Shown piece by piece: positions 44,782 to 53,058 of a stretch of 64,000 nt of DNA. The notes under the pieces are model-generated. The model had not been told where the DNA came from. It saw nothing but the letters and a program-made list of their open reading frames with translations, and did no database searches. How positions within the stretch are numbered: position 1 is the stretch's first letter; each line of letters opens with the position of its first letter. The translations under genes and the position numbers were made by a program. This DNA comes from SHLQ01 sp964494395. Its GTDB lineage: Bacteria; Actinomycetota; Acidimicrobiia; Acidimicrobiales; SHLQ01. The DNA is taken from positions 29,662-93,661 of the forward strand of contig CAZBTI010000001.1 of the NCBI GenBank assembly GCA_964494395.1, read 5' to 3'.

Positions 44782-45498
44782 TTACGCCGATGCGTCGGCG
44801 GCGACTGCGGTTCGCAGGCCGAGTTCGAGCATCTCGTCGACGGTGAGTTGGCGCTCATCAGAGCTGAGTTGTTCTCCGGTGACGAGGTGGTCGGTAAGGG
44901 TGAACATCGAGAGCGCTTCGGCGCCTTCGACTGCGCAGATCGAATAGAGCGCTGCGGTTTCCATCTCGACGGCCAGCACCCCAGCTGCGGTGTGCATCAC
45001 CTGAGCATCGTCGTTCGCTTCGTAGAAGATGTCACTAGTGAAGACGGTGCCCAGCGCGAGGCTCACACCATTCGAGGCACTCACGTCAGTCACGACGTCG
45101 AGCATGCGAGGCGTCGCGGCGATCGGCGTGGGAGCCCCGATCAGTTCGGGGAGGTTCGAGTTTGTGACCGCATTGGTGGCCACGACGATCTGACGGAGTT
45201 GCAGGTCGGGCTGGTACACGCCAGCGGTTCCGACCCGGATGATGCGAGACACGTCGTAGTGGCGAAGCAGTTCGGTGATGTAGATCGCAGCCGATGGGAT
45301 TCCCATGCCCGACGCCATAACCGAAACTCGGTGGCCTTCGAAAGTGCCGGTAAAGCCGAGCATGCCTCGTACGTTCGTGACCTCTTCTGCATCTGCGAGG
45401 AACGTGTCGGCGATGTGCTTGGCACGGAGCGGGTCTCCGGGCATCAGTACGGTCGATGCAAAGGCTCCGTCGGCGGCGTTGATGTGGGGCGTGGTCAC
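44782..45498 (-). CDS. deoD: Purine-nucleoside phosphorylase, DeoD type
   Basis: 238-residue hexameric-type PNP: STVLMPGDPLRAKHIA (phosphate loop), GMGIPSAAIYI, RVGTAGVYQPDLQLR, AVEMETAALY (ribose site) and FTLTDHLVTGE carrying the catalytic Asp. It splits purine nucleosides into base and ribose-1-phosphate. With the next gene (phosphomutase) it forms a nucleoside-salvage pair, and it fits the nucleoside importer at 13 kb. GTG start, with TAGACT 7 nt before it. Confidence 0.94.
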   Translation of the reverse strand: MTTPHINAADGAFASTVLMPGDPLRAKHIADTFLADAEEVTNVRGMLGFTGTFEGHRVSVMASGMGIPSAAIYITELLRHYDVSRIIRVGTAGVYQPDLQLRQIVVATNAVTNSNLPELIGAPTPIAATPRMLDVVTDVSASNGVSLALGTVFTSDIFYEANDDAQVMHTAAGVLAVEMETAALYSICAVEGAEALSMFTLTDHLVTGEQLSSDERQLTVDEMLELGLRTAVAADASA

Positions 45499-45579
45499 GA
45501 CGGAGAGTCTACGGCACGAGGGCTAATGCTGAAGAGAAAGCCGACCCGCCGTCTTGGGCTGGCCCCAAGCGAAAGACAG

Positions 45580-46503
45580 TTAGCTAGCGCAACCGGCGAA
45601 GAAGCTATCTACTGCTGGTGTCACCAGCTCTTCGCCTTCGATGCCGAGCATGGTGTTGACCTCGCCGTGGTCGTAAGGGCTGACGTCGGCAACGGTGGCA
45701 ACAGCGCCGCCATCAACGAGGGTTGCGGCGAGGCGTTCGGAACTGTCGATTCGCTCGTCTCGCCCTCGGGTGACGATGAGGAAGTCGGGTGTTTGCTCGT
45801 CCGCGTGTTGTTCGGCTTGGAGGGTGGGCGATCCGTCGACCAGCGCGGCTTGTCCGGGGAACGCAAGGTCGATGATGTCGACTTCCCATGGTGGTGGGTC
45901 GGTGAGGTCTTGGGTGACCGAGTCGAGGCTCACGACGCAGCTCACGTCGGACAGCGAGCGTCCGTGCTCCTCGAGCAACGAGGGGTTGGTGCCCACGATG
46001 CTGACGAGATGGGCTCCCGACGAGTGGCCGATCAGAGAGACGCGGGTGGGGTCGACGCCGAGGTCGTCGGCGTTGTCGATTACCCAGGCCGTAGCGGCGG
46101 CGACATCGCTACCGAAGTCGGGCCAGCGAGTGTCGTTGTCTTCGGCTGCGAGTCGGTAATTGGCCGAGATGAAGACAAAGCCGTCGTCGATGAAGTGATC
46201 GGCTTTCACGTTTGTGGCGGTGGTTCGTTTGTCGCCGGCCTGCCACGATCCGCCGTGTACCCAGATAACGGCTGGGCAGCCCTGAGCGGTCGGTGAAGCC
46301 TGGACGTCGAGGCTGAGATCGTTGGCGTCGACTCCGAGGTCGATGAGGCTTTGGTCGAGTTCTCGATACTGGTGGGTGACGATGCCTTCGCTCGGCGTTG
46401 TGCACGACGGCGGCTCGGTGCTCTCGGCGGCCGTATCGACCGTTCCCGAGCATGCGGCGGCAAAGAGTCCGAATGCGAGCAGGCCTGCCGAGTTCCGAAT
46501 CAT
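45580..46503 (-). CDS. Alpha/beta hydrolase lipoprotein (esterase-like)
   Basis: 307 residues. Signal peptide with lipobox LFAAAC (Cys near residue 18) implies attachment to the outer face of the membrane. The hydrolase motifs follow the carboxylesterase/BD-FAE pattern: VIWVHGGSWQAGDK (oxyanion), GHSSGAHLVS (nucleophile), TRGRDERID (acid region) and SPYDHGEVN (His). The substrate is unknown. CATAAT lies 8 nt upstream of the ATG. Confidence 0.85.
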   Translation of the reverse strand: MIRNSAGLLAFGLFAAACSGTVDTAAESTEPPSCTTPSEGIVTHQYRELDQSLIDLGVDANDLSLDVQASPTAQGCPAVIWVHGGSWQAGDKRTTATNVKADHFIDDGFVFISANYRLAAEDNDTRWPDFGSDVAAATAWVIDNADDLGVDPTRVSLIGHSSGAHLVSIVGTNPSLLEEHGRSLSDVSCVVSLDSVTQDLTDPPPWEVDIIDLAFPGQAALVDGSPTLQAEQHADEQTPDFLIVTRGRDERIDSSERLAATLVDGGAVATVADVSPYDHGEVNTMLGIEGEELVTPAVDSFFAGCAS

Positions 46504-46520
46504 CGGTAGTAATTATGCCT

Positions 46521-47429
46521 TTACCGGCGAGCGAGGACTTGTCGCTCAGATGGTGGGAGGTATTCAGCTGCACGTCCGAGGTCCTTGTGGATGAATCCGT
46601 TGACCTTGGTGATCTGGCTGATCGAGAGGTTACCGAGTCCGGTCACTCGCTTGACCTGGCGCTTCTGGTCGCTCTTGGGAGCGACCCGGTGCGAGGAGTC
46701 GTCGATGAGGCGGGCGTTAACTTTCGTGCCGTCGAGTTCTCGGACACCAGCGGCGTCGGTGAAGACGACGGAGGCGACCTTGCGCTGTTGCGCTTGGATG
46801 GACAGGTCGGTGAGAGAAACTTCTTCAGGGTCGAACCAGACGGTGGTGACTTCGTGGCCGCCCATGAACGCTGCTTGGGTGGCGACGACGCCGTCGATCT
46901 GACCGAGTTCCATTTCGCCTACCCAGAAGCAGGGTTGTGCGAAGTGTGCGAGTTGGAGGCGTTCGCTGTTCTCTTGCTCAATCAGGCGAAGGTATGCCGG
47001 GATTGGTCGGCCGGACTTCTCAAGCGTTTCGATCATACGGTCGACCAGCGGTCCGGTCTCCCAGACACGGTCTTTGCGAGGAATGATGTCGTTCGTGTCG
47101 GAGTCGAGGAACCGGACGACCTGAAAGTTCCATGCGGGCTCTCCGAAGGACTTGAGAACCTCAGCGTCGTAGCCGCCGGTGTTGTTGTGGATGAGGAGCG
47201 GCACGAACGCTTCTTCGATGCCGTCAACAACCACACGGTTGGAGAGAACGTCCTTGCCGAACTGCTTGCACCCGGAACAGCCAGGTACCTCTTGGAACAG
47301 CGCAAAGATTGGTTTGCCGGATTCTTTGGACAGCTCGACAGCATCGTCAAGACTGCGAAGCCAATCAACAACCCCAACCTCAACAGGCTGGCCGGTAGCG
47401 CTCTTTCCAAGAAGTGTTCGAAGGTTCAT
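46521..47429 (-). CDS. Thioredoxin-fold domain fused to a reduced MsrA-like domain
   Basis: 302 residues. The N-terminal ~120 residues look like a thioredoxin fold with VPGCSGCKQFG (CxxC). At about residues 160-215 the sequence HFAQPCFWVGEMELGQIDGV and MGGHEVTTVWFDPEEVSL resembles peptide-methionine sulfoxide reductase A, including the PCFW active-site Cys (normally GCFW), but the domain is shorter than MsrA. The C-terminal ~70 residues are basic. It could be a self-contained methionine-repair or redox protein, which is inferred. Confidence 0.65.
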   Translation of the reverse strand: MNLRTLLGKSATGQPVEVGVVDWLRSLDDAVELSKESGKPIFALFQEVPGCSGCKQFGKDVLSNRVVVDGIEEAFVPLLIHNNTGGYDAEVLKSFGEPAWNFQVVRFLDSDTNDIIPRKDRVWETGPLVDRMIETLEKSGRPIPAYLRLIEQENSERLQLAHFAQPCFWVGEMELGQIDGVVATQAAFMGGHEVTTVWFDPEEVSLTDLSIQAQQRKVASVVFTDAAGVRELDGTKVNARLIDDSSHRVAPKSDQKRQVKRVTGLGNLSISQITKVNGFIHKDLGRAAEYLPPSERQVLARR

Positions 47430-47508
47430 ACAACAACAAACGCAGGCAAAACAAAGAATGTTCCATCAAAAGAGCCAGTTCAGATCCCTGTAACTTTCAA
47501 AGCGCCAT

Positions 47509-47541
47509 GGTCAATCCAAGGGTCAGACCCCAGAATTGACC
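47509..47541. repeat. Imperfect palindrome with GGGTCAGACCC core
   Basis: Arms GGTCAAT (47509-47515) and ATTGACC (47535-47541) enclose GGGTCAGACCC at 47520-47530. The layout resembles REP-type palindromes found near Y1 transposases in many bacteria. Confidence 0.7.
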
Positions 47542-47607
47542 ACCGAGGCGGCTACTCGTACGCCACCCTTCTTCAAACCATTGAAATATCAACGAACTAA
47601 GGACCAA

Positions 47608-47642
47608 AGGTAAACCAGGGGGTCTGACCCCTGGATTTACCT
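47608..47642. repeat. Near-perfect palindrome with GGGGTCTGACCCC core
   Basis: AGGTAAA and CCAGGGG on the left pair with CCCCTGG and TTTACCT on the right; only a few central or junction bases are unpaired. It shares its core with the palindrome at 47509. No transposase gene is present in the window. Confidence 0.78.
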
Positions 47643-47731
47643 CTGCCAGCTCCGTGGCACTGGAACGGCCCCCGGAGGGGACGAGAACTCGGGGTAGTCA
47701 GCGAAAATCAGCTGCGGAGCAGCTTCGCTGC

Positions 47732-50503
47732 CTATCCCGTGTTCCTGAGTCCGGCGGCTACGCCGTTGATGCTGAGTAGGAACGCGCGGCGGATGCGGCG
47801 CGCGGCGATGCCTTCGGGTGTCTCAGCGTCGATGTCGGTTGTGGACGAGCGCATCTCTTTGAGCAGGTTGACCTGCAGCACGTTGAGTGGGTCGAGGTAG
47901 TAGTCGCGTACTTCGAGGGTGCGGCGCAGTACTGGGAGATCGCCGAGCAGGTCGCTTCCGGTGACGGTCTTGATCATCTCCATGGTGCGTTGGTGCTCGT
48001 CGACGATGACGTCGTAGAGGTGGTGGTGCTCGGGGTCGACGAGGGTGTCGACGTAGGTGCGGGCGATGCCGAGGTCGGTTTTCGACAGGGTCATCTCGAC
48101 GTTGGAGAGGAAGGTGCGGAAGAAGCGCCACTTGGCGAACATCTCGGTCATGGCGTCGCCGTGACCCGCATCGAGCGCTGCTGCGAGTCCGCTTCCGACA
48201 CCGAACCAGCCGGGCACGATTTGGCGGGACTGGGTCCAGCCGAAGACCCACGGGATGGCACGAAGGTCGTCGATTCCGCTCATTGCTCCCGAGCGACGGG
48301 CAGGGCGAGAACCAATGTTGAGCGCGCCGAGTTCTTCGACGGGTGTCGACGTGGTGAAGTACGGGACGAGGCTCGGGTCTTCGATGAACTTGCGGTAGGC
48401 GGCGAATGCTTCGGTGGAGACGGTCTCCATGACCCCGCTCCACTGATCGCGAGCTTCGATGCCGATGCGGCTTTCGGTGTGCATGACCGTGTGCTCGAGC
48501 ATGGCCGAGTAGGCAAGGTCGAGGTTGCGTCGGGAGAGCTTGGGGCGACTGTACTTATCGGCGATGACCTCACCTTGTTCGGTGGTCTTCATGAGTCCGG
48601 TAATGACGCCGGAGGGTTGGGCGAGGATGGCATCGTGGGTTGGGCCGCCGCCTCGACCAACGGTGCCGCCGCGACCATGGAACACGGGGATATCGATGCC
48701 GTGACGCTCGGAGAGCACGCGAACGGTGCGCAGGGCCTTATGGATTTCCCATTGTGAGGTGGCGATGCCGCCGTCCTTATTGGAGTCGGAGTAGCCGACC
48801 ATGACTTCTTGGACGTTGCCACGAAGTTCGACGATTCGTCGGTAGCTCGGGTCGGCGAGGAGTGCGTCCATGACGCGTTCCATTGCGCGGAGGTCGCCGA
48901 TGGTTTCAAAGAGGGGCACGAACCCAATGCGGGCGATATCGCGGCTCAGATCGATGAGGCCAACCTCTCGGGCCAGTACCGCTGGGGCGAGGAGGTCTTC
49001 GGGGCCTTGGGTCATCGAGACGATGTAGGTCTCGACGATCGAATCACCAAAGCGGTCCATTTGTTGGCGGAGCGTGGTGACGAGGCTCAGCGCATCGTCG
49101 AAGTCGGCAGTACCGGCGGGAGCGAATGGGCGGGAGTGTGCCAGTTCGGCGCTGAGCAGAGAGAACCTGCCCTCGGCATCGTCGGGGTATGGCGTTCCGA
49201 CGCTTTCGAAGAGTCGGGTCAGGGCGGCGTGGTGCTTGTCGGTGTGTTGACGGATGTCGAGCGTGGCGAGGTGGAAGCCGATCGTGTGGACGAGGCGTCG
49301 CAATGACCACAGCCGACCGTCGGCGACGTTGTCCGCTCCCGATGCGCGCAGTGAGGCGTCCATTCGGTCGAGGTCTTCTACGAGTTGACCAGCGTCGCTG
49401 TATGCCGCACCAGCAGCAGCGCCATTGCTCGTCATCTTTCGTTCGGTGGCGGCAAGACGGCCATCGATGATGGTGCTCACCATCCGGTATGGCTGGTCGG
49501 CGATTAGTGGAGACACGTTTGCGACGATTGTTGGAAACTCGGCAGATTGCGACGAAATCCACTCGGCAAGTTCGTTAGTGACGGGGCGAATTCGCCCGGA
49601 GACACTGAGATCGACCGAGAGTTCCTGGACGCGGGTGCGGAGCAACCGCAGGGCGCGCTGACGCTGAAGGATGAGCACTTCGTTGGTGACCTCAGCGGTG
49701 ACGAACGGGTTGCCATCGCGATCGCCACCGACCCACGATCCGAAGCGAATCGGTGTCAGGTCTGCGTCGAGGTCGACGCCGCGCGCTTTGGCGAGGTGGT
49801 CGAGATCGGACCAGACGAGCGGCAACGCGTTAGCGACGAGCCCTTCGACGTAGAAGATGATCGAGCGAGCCTCGTCGACCGGCGTTGGCTTCACCGAGCG
49901 CAACTCGTCGCTCAGCCAGAGCAGATCGATGATCTCGCCGGTGCGAGCGTCGATTCGAGCCTGGCTCGCTGCTGTTGCCATCTCGCGACTGCCCAGCAGG
50001 TCGGCGATTTCGGCGCGCTTTTCAAGTACGGAGCGACGGGAGGCTTCGGTGGGGTGCGCGGTGAACACCGGGCGGTACTCGACATTGCTGAGTTGCTCTG
50101 TCCATGTCTCTGCATCGACGCCAGCTTCGTCTCCACGGGCGAACGTGTCGTAGAGCTCACCATTGCCCTCGGTCTTGAGGCGCAATTCCTCAACGCGGTG
50201 GACCTGCTCGGCAACGTTCGCAAGGTGGAAGTAAATCGTGAAAGCGCGAACGAGAAGGATCGCATCGACCTCGCTGAGGCCTTCGATGAGCGAACCGAGC
50301 GCCGCCCGTGAGTCGGTGTTGCCCTCTCGGGTTTCTCGGGCCAACGAACGCACCTTCTCGACAAGTTCAAGGAACTCATCGCTCACGTTTCGTTGGATTG
50401 TTTCGCCGAGCTGGTTGCCGAGCCGTCGGATGTCGGCTCGCAGCTCGTCGTGGCGTTGTTCGGCAGAAGCCGCTGGTTGACCGGAGGGGGCTGAAGTTGT
50501 CAC
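47732..50503 (-). CDS. ppc: Phosphoenolpyruvate carboxylase
   Basis: 923 residues, the normal bacterial length. It forms oxaloacetate from PEP and bicarbonate to refill the TCA cycle. Active-site signatures: VFTAHPTEASRRSVL, GGDRDGNPFVTAEVT, MVGYSDSNKDGGIATSQW, FHGRGGTVGRGGGPTH, TEQGEVIADKY, and the C-terminal INGVAAGLRNTG. The GTG start at 50503 follows TAGGCT by 6 nt. The 28-bp repeat array begins about 50 bp upstream of the start, just behind the expected promoter. Confidence 0.97.
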   Translation of the reverse strand: MTTSAPSGQPAASAEQRHDELRADIRRLGNQLGETIQRNVSDEFLELVEKVRSLARETREGNTDSRAALGSLIEGLSEVDAILLVRAFTIYFHLANVAEQVHRVEELRLKTEGNGELYDTFARGDEAGVDAETWTEQLSNVEYRPVFTAHPTEASRRSVLEKRAEIADLLGSREMATAASQARIDARTGEIIDLLWLSDELRSVKPTPVDEARSIIFYVEGLVANALPLVWSDLDHLAKARGVDLDADLTPIRFGSWVGGDRDGNPFVTAEVTNEVLILQRQRALRLLRTRVQELSVDLSVSGRIRPVTNELAEWISSQSAEFPTIVANVSPLIADQPYRMVSTIIDGRLAATERKMTSNGAAAGAAYSDAGQLVEDLDRMDASLRASGADNVADGRLWSLRRLVHTIGFHLATLDIRQHTDKHHAALTRLFESVGTPYPDDAEGRFSLLSAELAHSRPFAPAGTADFDDALSLVTTLRQQMDRFGDSIVETYIVSMTQGPEDLLAPAVLAREVGLIDLSRDIARIGFVPLFETIGDLRAMERVMDALLADPSYRRIVELRGNVQEVMVGYSDSNKDGGIATSQWEIHKALRTVRVLSERHGIDIPVFHGRGGTVGRGGGPTHDAILAQPSGVITGLMKTTEQGEVIADKYSRPKLSRRNLDLAYSAMLEHTVMHTESRIGIEARDQWSGVMETVSTEAFAAYRKFIEDPSLVPYFTTSTPVEELGALNIGSRPARRSGAMSGIDDLRAIPWVFGWTQSRQIVPGWFGVGSGLAAALDAGHGDAMTEMFAKWRFFRTFLSNVEMTLSKTDLGIARTYVDTLVDPEHHHLYDVIVDEHQRTMEMIKTVTGSDLLGDLPVLRRTLEVRDYYLDPLNVLQVNLLKEMRSSTTDIDAETPEGIAARRIRRAFLLSINGVAAGLRNTG

Positions 50504-50555
50504 CTGATCAGCCTAGAGAGCGCCTCGCCCGCCCACTATCGCGATTCGAAGATGC

Positions 50556-50818
50556 CGCTGAGTCGAAGGCTCAGGTGTTACCGCGCTGAGTCGAAGGCTC
50601 AGGTGTTACCGCGCTGTGCCGAAGGCTCAGGTGTTACCNNNNNNNNNNNNNNNNNNNNNNNNNNNNNNNNNNNNNNNNNNNNNNNNNNNNNNNNNNNNNN
50701 NNNNNNNNNNNNNNNNNNNNNNNNNNNNNNNNNNNNNNGTGCCGAAGGCTCAGGTGTTACCGCGCTGTGCCGAAGGCTCAGGTGTTACCGCGCTGTGCCG
50801 AAGGCTCAGGTGTTACCG
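50556..50818. repeat. 28-bp tandem repeat array interrupted by an assembly gap
   Basis: Units of CGCTGTGCCGAAGGCTCAGG plus GTGTTACCG (variant GAGTC in the first two) repeat with an exact 28-bp period. Visible copies start at 50556, 50584, 50612, about 50735 (partly in the gap), 50763 and 50791. No spacers, so not CRISPR. On the minus strand the array supplies the last codons and stop of the GrdB-like gene. Confidence 0.95.
50639..50738. other. Assembly gap of 100 N
   Basis: 100 Ns inside the 28-bp array, the same placeholder length as at 20299. True length unknown. Confidence 0.98.
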
Positions 50819-51692
50819 CGCCGTGAGCGGCGACTGCTGCGTCCCGATCTGCGGGCTCTTGATATTGGGGAGTGTCGAAGCGCTCGGTGCGATGGTCCTT
50901 CAGCTCGCGGGCCCCGTCCTTCCACGGTTCGCCCCACTCGTGGTCGAGTGGCACGATCGTTCCCGGTTCGGTTGCAATCTGAGCTTGTTCGAGTGCACTT
51001 CGAGCAATAGCTAACTGCACGTCTGGAGCGTTTGGTGGCCCGGCGGTATTGCCGAGTGGGAAGTCGGTGAACACCGCCCGAGGAGCAACCACCGATTCGG
51101 TGATCGACCACGCCGAGGTGATCGAGGTGGTGACGATGCCTTCGGCTTCGAGCGCTCGCGAAATCAGCCCAACTGACTGATGACAAACCGGTCAAACCGG
51201 TACGAGCAGCGCAATATCAGCCTCGAGTTCCTTGACGCGTTCGACGATCCCCGGCACGAGGGTCTCGTGGAGACGACGTTGACTGTAGATCCCTCCCATG
51301 AAGGTGAGCCCGACCTCTGCAACCTCGCCGATCTCGCCGTTTGCTGCCATGGTTCGAACCGCATCGATTGGAAACACGGCGTTGACATCGGCCTTCGCCG
51401 ATGTTTCGTCGTAGGCGAAATGGGTGATCCGAAGTTCATTTCTGGGCGTATCCATCGGGATCTCCCGAAAGGTCACATCGTCTTTATGGGTAAACCCAAC
51501 ATCGCCGACGGCATACACCCCTCCCGAGGCAATCACCACGACTCGACTCTCGGACAACGGCTTCTTCGGCGTGCTGAAGGGTGTTGCTTCCTGGCGATTG
51601 TCGGCCCATCGATACTCGGAGTAGCCGAGCGAGGCGTAGGTGTCGCGAGTGACGGCGATGTAGTCGACCGGGTCGTCTGGGAGTTCTGCCAT
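50778..51692 (-). CDS. GrdB/PrdB-family selenoprotein, in-frame TGA read as selenocysteine
   Basis: A frame from ATG 51692 meets TGA at 51194-51192 and continues open, in the same frame, to the stop at 50780-50778: 304 residues if the TGA is decoded. The sequence around it is LLVPV-U-PVCHQSVGLISRAL, and family members of glycine/betaine/proline reductase selenoprotein B have Sec or Cys at this UxxC/CxxC position. Downstream, APRAVFTDFPLGNTAGPPNA is also family-like, so both halves belong together. A hairpin 10 nt after the TGA could be the SECIS. TAGGTT lies 6 nt before the ATG. A nonsense mutation is the alternative. The C-terminal end lies in the repeat array. Confidence 0.82.
51163..51194 (-). 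promoter_or_regulatory. UGA codon with candidate bacterial SECIS hairpin
   Basis: On the minus strand, after the TGA (51194-51192) and a 10-nt spacer, ATCAGT (51181-51176) pairs with GCTGAT (51168-51163), including one G-U pair, around the loop CAGTTGG. Position and a loop containing GU resemble the upper stem-loop of bacterial SECIS elements. The structure is short and not tested by folding. Confidence 0.5.
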
Positions 51693-51720
51693 TCCCGCAA
51701 CCTAACGCGGGGAGCTTCAG

Positions 51721-52968
51721 CTAGAAGAATGGGCTGACGAACACCTCGGGTTCTGGCTCGGGAACGGCCACTGGCGTCCGCGATTTTCGTGGCCCAAGGC
51801 GCAGACTGCGCATCGCCCATGCTCCAAGGAGCGGACCGGGAGCGAGGACCAAGAACGCCCAACCCCATCCTGCGGCTTGCTCGATGATCGGCACGAGGAA
51901 GATCGTCAGAACAGTGAGGATGAAACCGACCGCCAACTGAATGGTAAGTGCCGTACCGACGCAATTCTCGTCGACCACCTCGGTGACGATGACCGAGAAC
52001 TGTGCACTGTCGGCCACGACCCAGAAACCCCAGAAAATGGCGACCCCGAGAACCACCACCTGCGGAGCGTCGACGAGGAACCCCGTGACGATCGCGACCG
52101 AAGCCGACCACCGCATTGCTAGCGCAGCTGCATTGGCTCGGCTCTCTCGATCGCTCTGCAGGCCCGAGTAGACCGAGCCAAAGGCGCCCGCTCCAATCAC
52201 GACGAAGGCAGCGAGGCTCGCTTGCTGACCCGAGGGAAACACGTCGCTGAGGAATACAGCAACCCATGCCCACATGGCATAGAGCTCCCACATGTGCCCG
52301 AAGTAGCCAGCGCTCGCCAGCTGAAACTCTCGTGTCTTCATCACTTCCACCACGTCGCGTGGATTGAGTGTCGAAGTCCTCTCCATAAACGGGCCGTCAT
52401 GACACAAGCGGTCAGCGACCAGGCCGCCGGCGACGGTGAGCAGCGACACGATGGTGAGGGTCAACTCCCACCGCAGACCACCTGCGGCATTCACGAGGTG
52501 AGGGAGAGCTGAACCAATGGTGATTGCGCCGACGATGAAACCGAGCGCGAGCCCGCGCCCTTCCCGATACCACGCCGAGATTGCCTTCAGGGCAGGCGGA
52601 TAGACCGCTGCGAGACAGAGGCCGGTGAGAAAACGGCCGATCAGGCCAATGGCGAGAGTGTTGCCGATGACGACGGAGAAATTGGCCAGTGCGGCGCCGA
52701 TGGTGCCAAGGAGAATGAGCCGCCGCGGCGGTATCCGGTCCGCAAGCTTAAGCAGTGCCGACAGGACGGCCCCAATGATGAACCCGACCTGCACAACGAT
52801 GATGAGCAGACTTGCTTCGAACGACGTGAGAACCCAGAGTTCGCGGAGCTGTTCGAGGACAGCTGCGGTCGAGAACCACGACGACATTGCAAGAACGAGA
52901 GCGAGCGCGAAGAGGAAGAGCTCGCGCTGTTGATCTGCGGAGATCGTTTCTGTCGGCGTAGCCGCCAC
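51721..52968 (-). CDS. MFS transporter upstream of the selenoprotein gene
   Basis: 415 residues, about 12 membrane segments, with KLADRIPPRR after helix 2 and GRFLTGLCLAAVYPPALK typical of nitrate/cyanate-like or drug-type MFS branches. GTG start preceded by GGGAGG. The GrdB-like gene follows 28 nt after its stop on the same strand, so the two are probably co-transcribed, although the selenoprotein gene also has its own -10-like box. The substrate is unknown and may be related to the reductase-like protein. Confidence 0.86.
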   Translation of the reverse strand: MAATPTETISADQQRELFLFALALVLAMSSWFSTAAVLEQLRELWVLTSFEASLLIIVVQVGFIIGAVLSALLKLADRIPPRRLILLGTIGAALANFSVVIGNTLAIGLIGRFLTGLCLAAVYPPALKAISAWYREGRGLALGFIVGAITIGSALPHLVNAAGGLRWELTLTIVSLLTVAGGLVADRLCHDGPFMERTSTLNPRDVVEVMKTREFQLASAGYFGHMWELYAMWAWVAVFLSDVFPSGQQASLAAFVVIGAGAFGSVYSGLQSDRESRANAAALAMRWSASVAIVTGFLVDAPQVVVLGVAIFWGFWVVADSAQFSVIVTEVVDENCVGTALTIQLAVGFILTVLTIFLVPIIEQAAGWGWAFLVLAPGPLLGAWAMRSLRLGPRKSRTPVAVPEPEPEVFVSPFF

Positions 52969-53012
52969 GAGGAACTCCCTCCCTTGTCTCGGACTTAGGA
53001 AAATTCCTTGAG

Positions 53013-53022
53013 GGGTTAACCC
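53013..53022. promoter_or_regulatory. Palindrome GGGTTAACCC upstream of the MFS-selenoprotein unit
   Basis: A perfect 10-bp palindrome 45 bp upstream of the MFS start, with a further AGGAA-AA-TTCCT inverted repeat just beside it. Possible operator; it could be chance. Confidence 0.3.
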
Positions 53023-53058
53023 ACCGTGTTCCCGACAAATTCTAGAAATTTGACGGAA

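Larger units (their letters stand above)
47430..47731. other. Intergenic region of 302 bp with two GGGTCAGACCC palindromes
   Basis: Between the thioredoxin-like gene's start and the ppc stop. No ORF with gene-like features is present. It contains two palindromes sharing the same core, about 65 bp apart. The sequence 5' of the thioredoxin-like gene (47430-47500) is AT-richer than its surroundings and may hold its promoter. Confidence 0.6.

Noticed and set aside
50556..50818. 28-bp array as a CRISPR (28 bp is a typical repeat length)
   Set aside because: The whole period is 28 bp, leaving no spacer; it is a simple tandem repeat.
51192..51194. TGA as a nonsense mutation making a pseudogene
   Set aside because: Not excluded, but the downstream frame is intact for 137 codons, the stop falls exactly at a redox UxxC site of a known selenoprotein family, and a hairpin follows at suitable spacing. 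Selenocysteine explains more.
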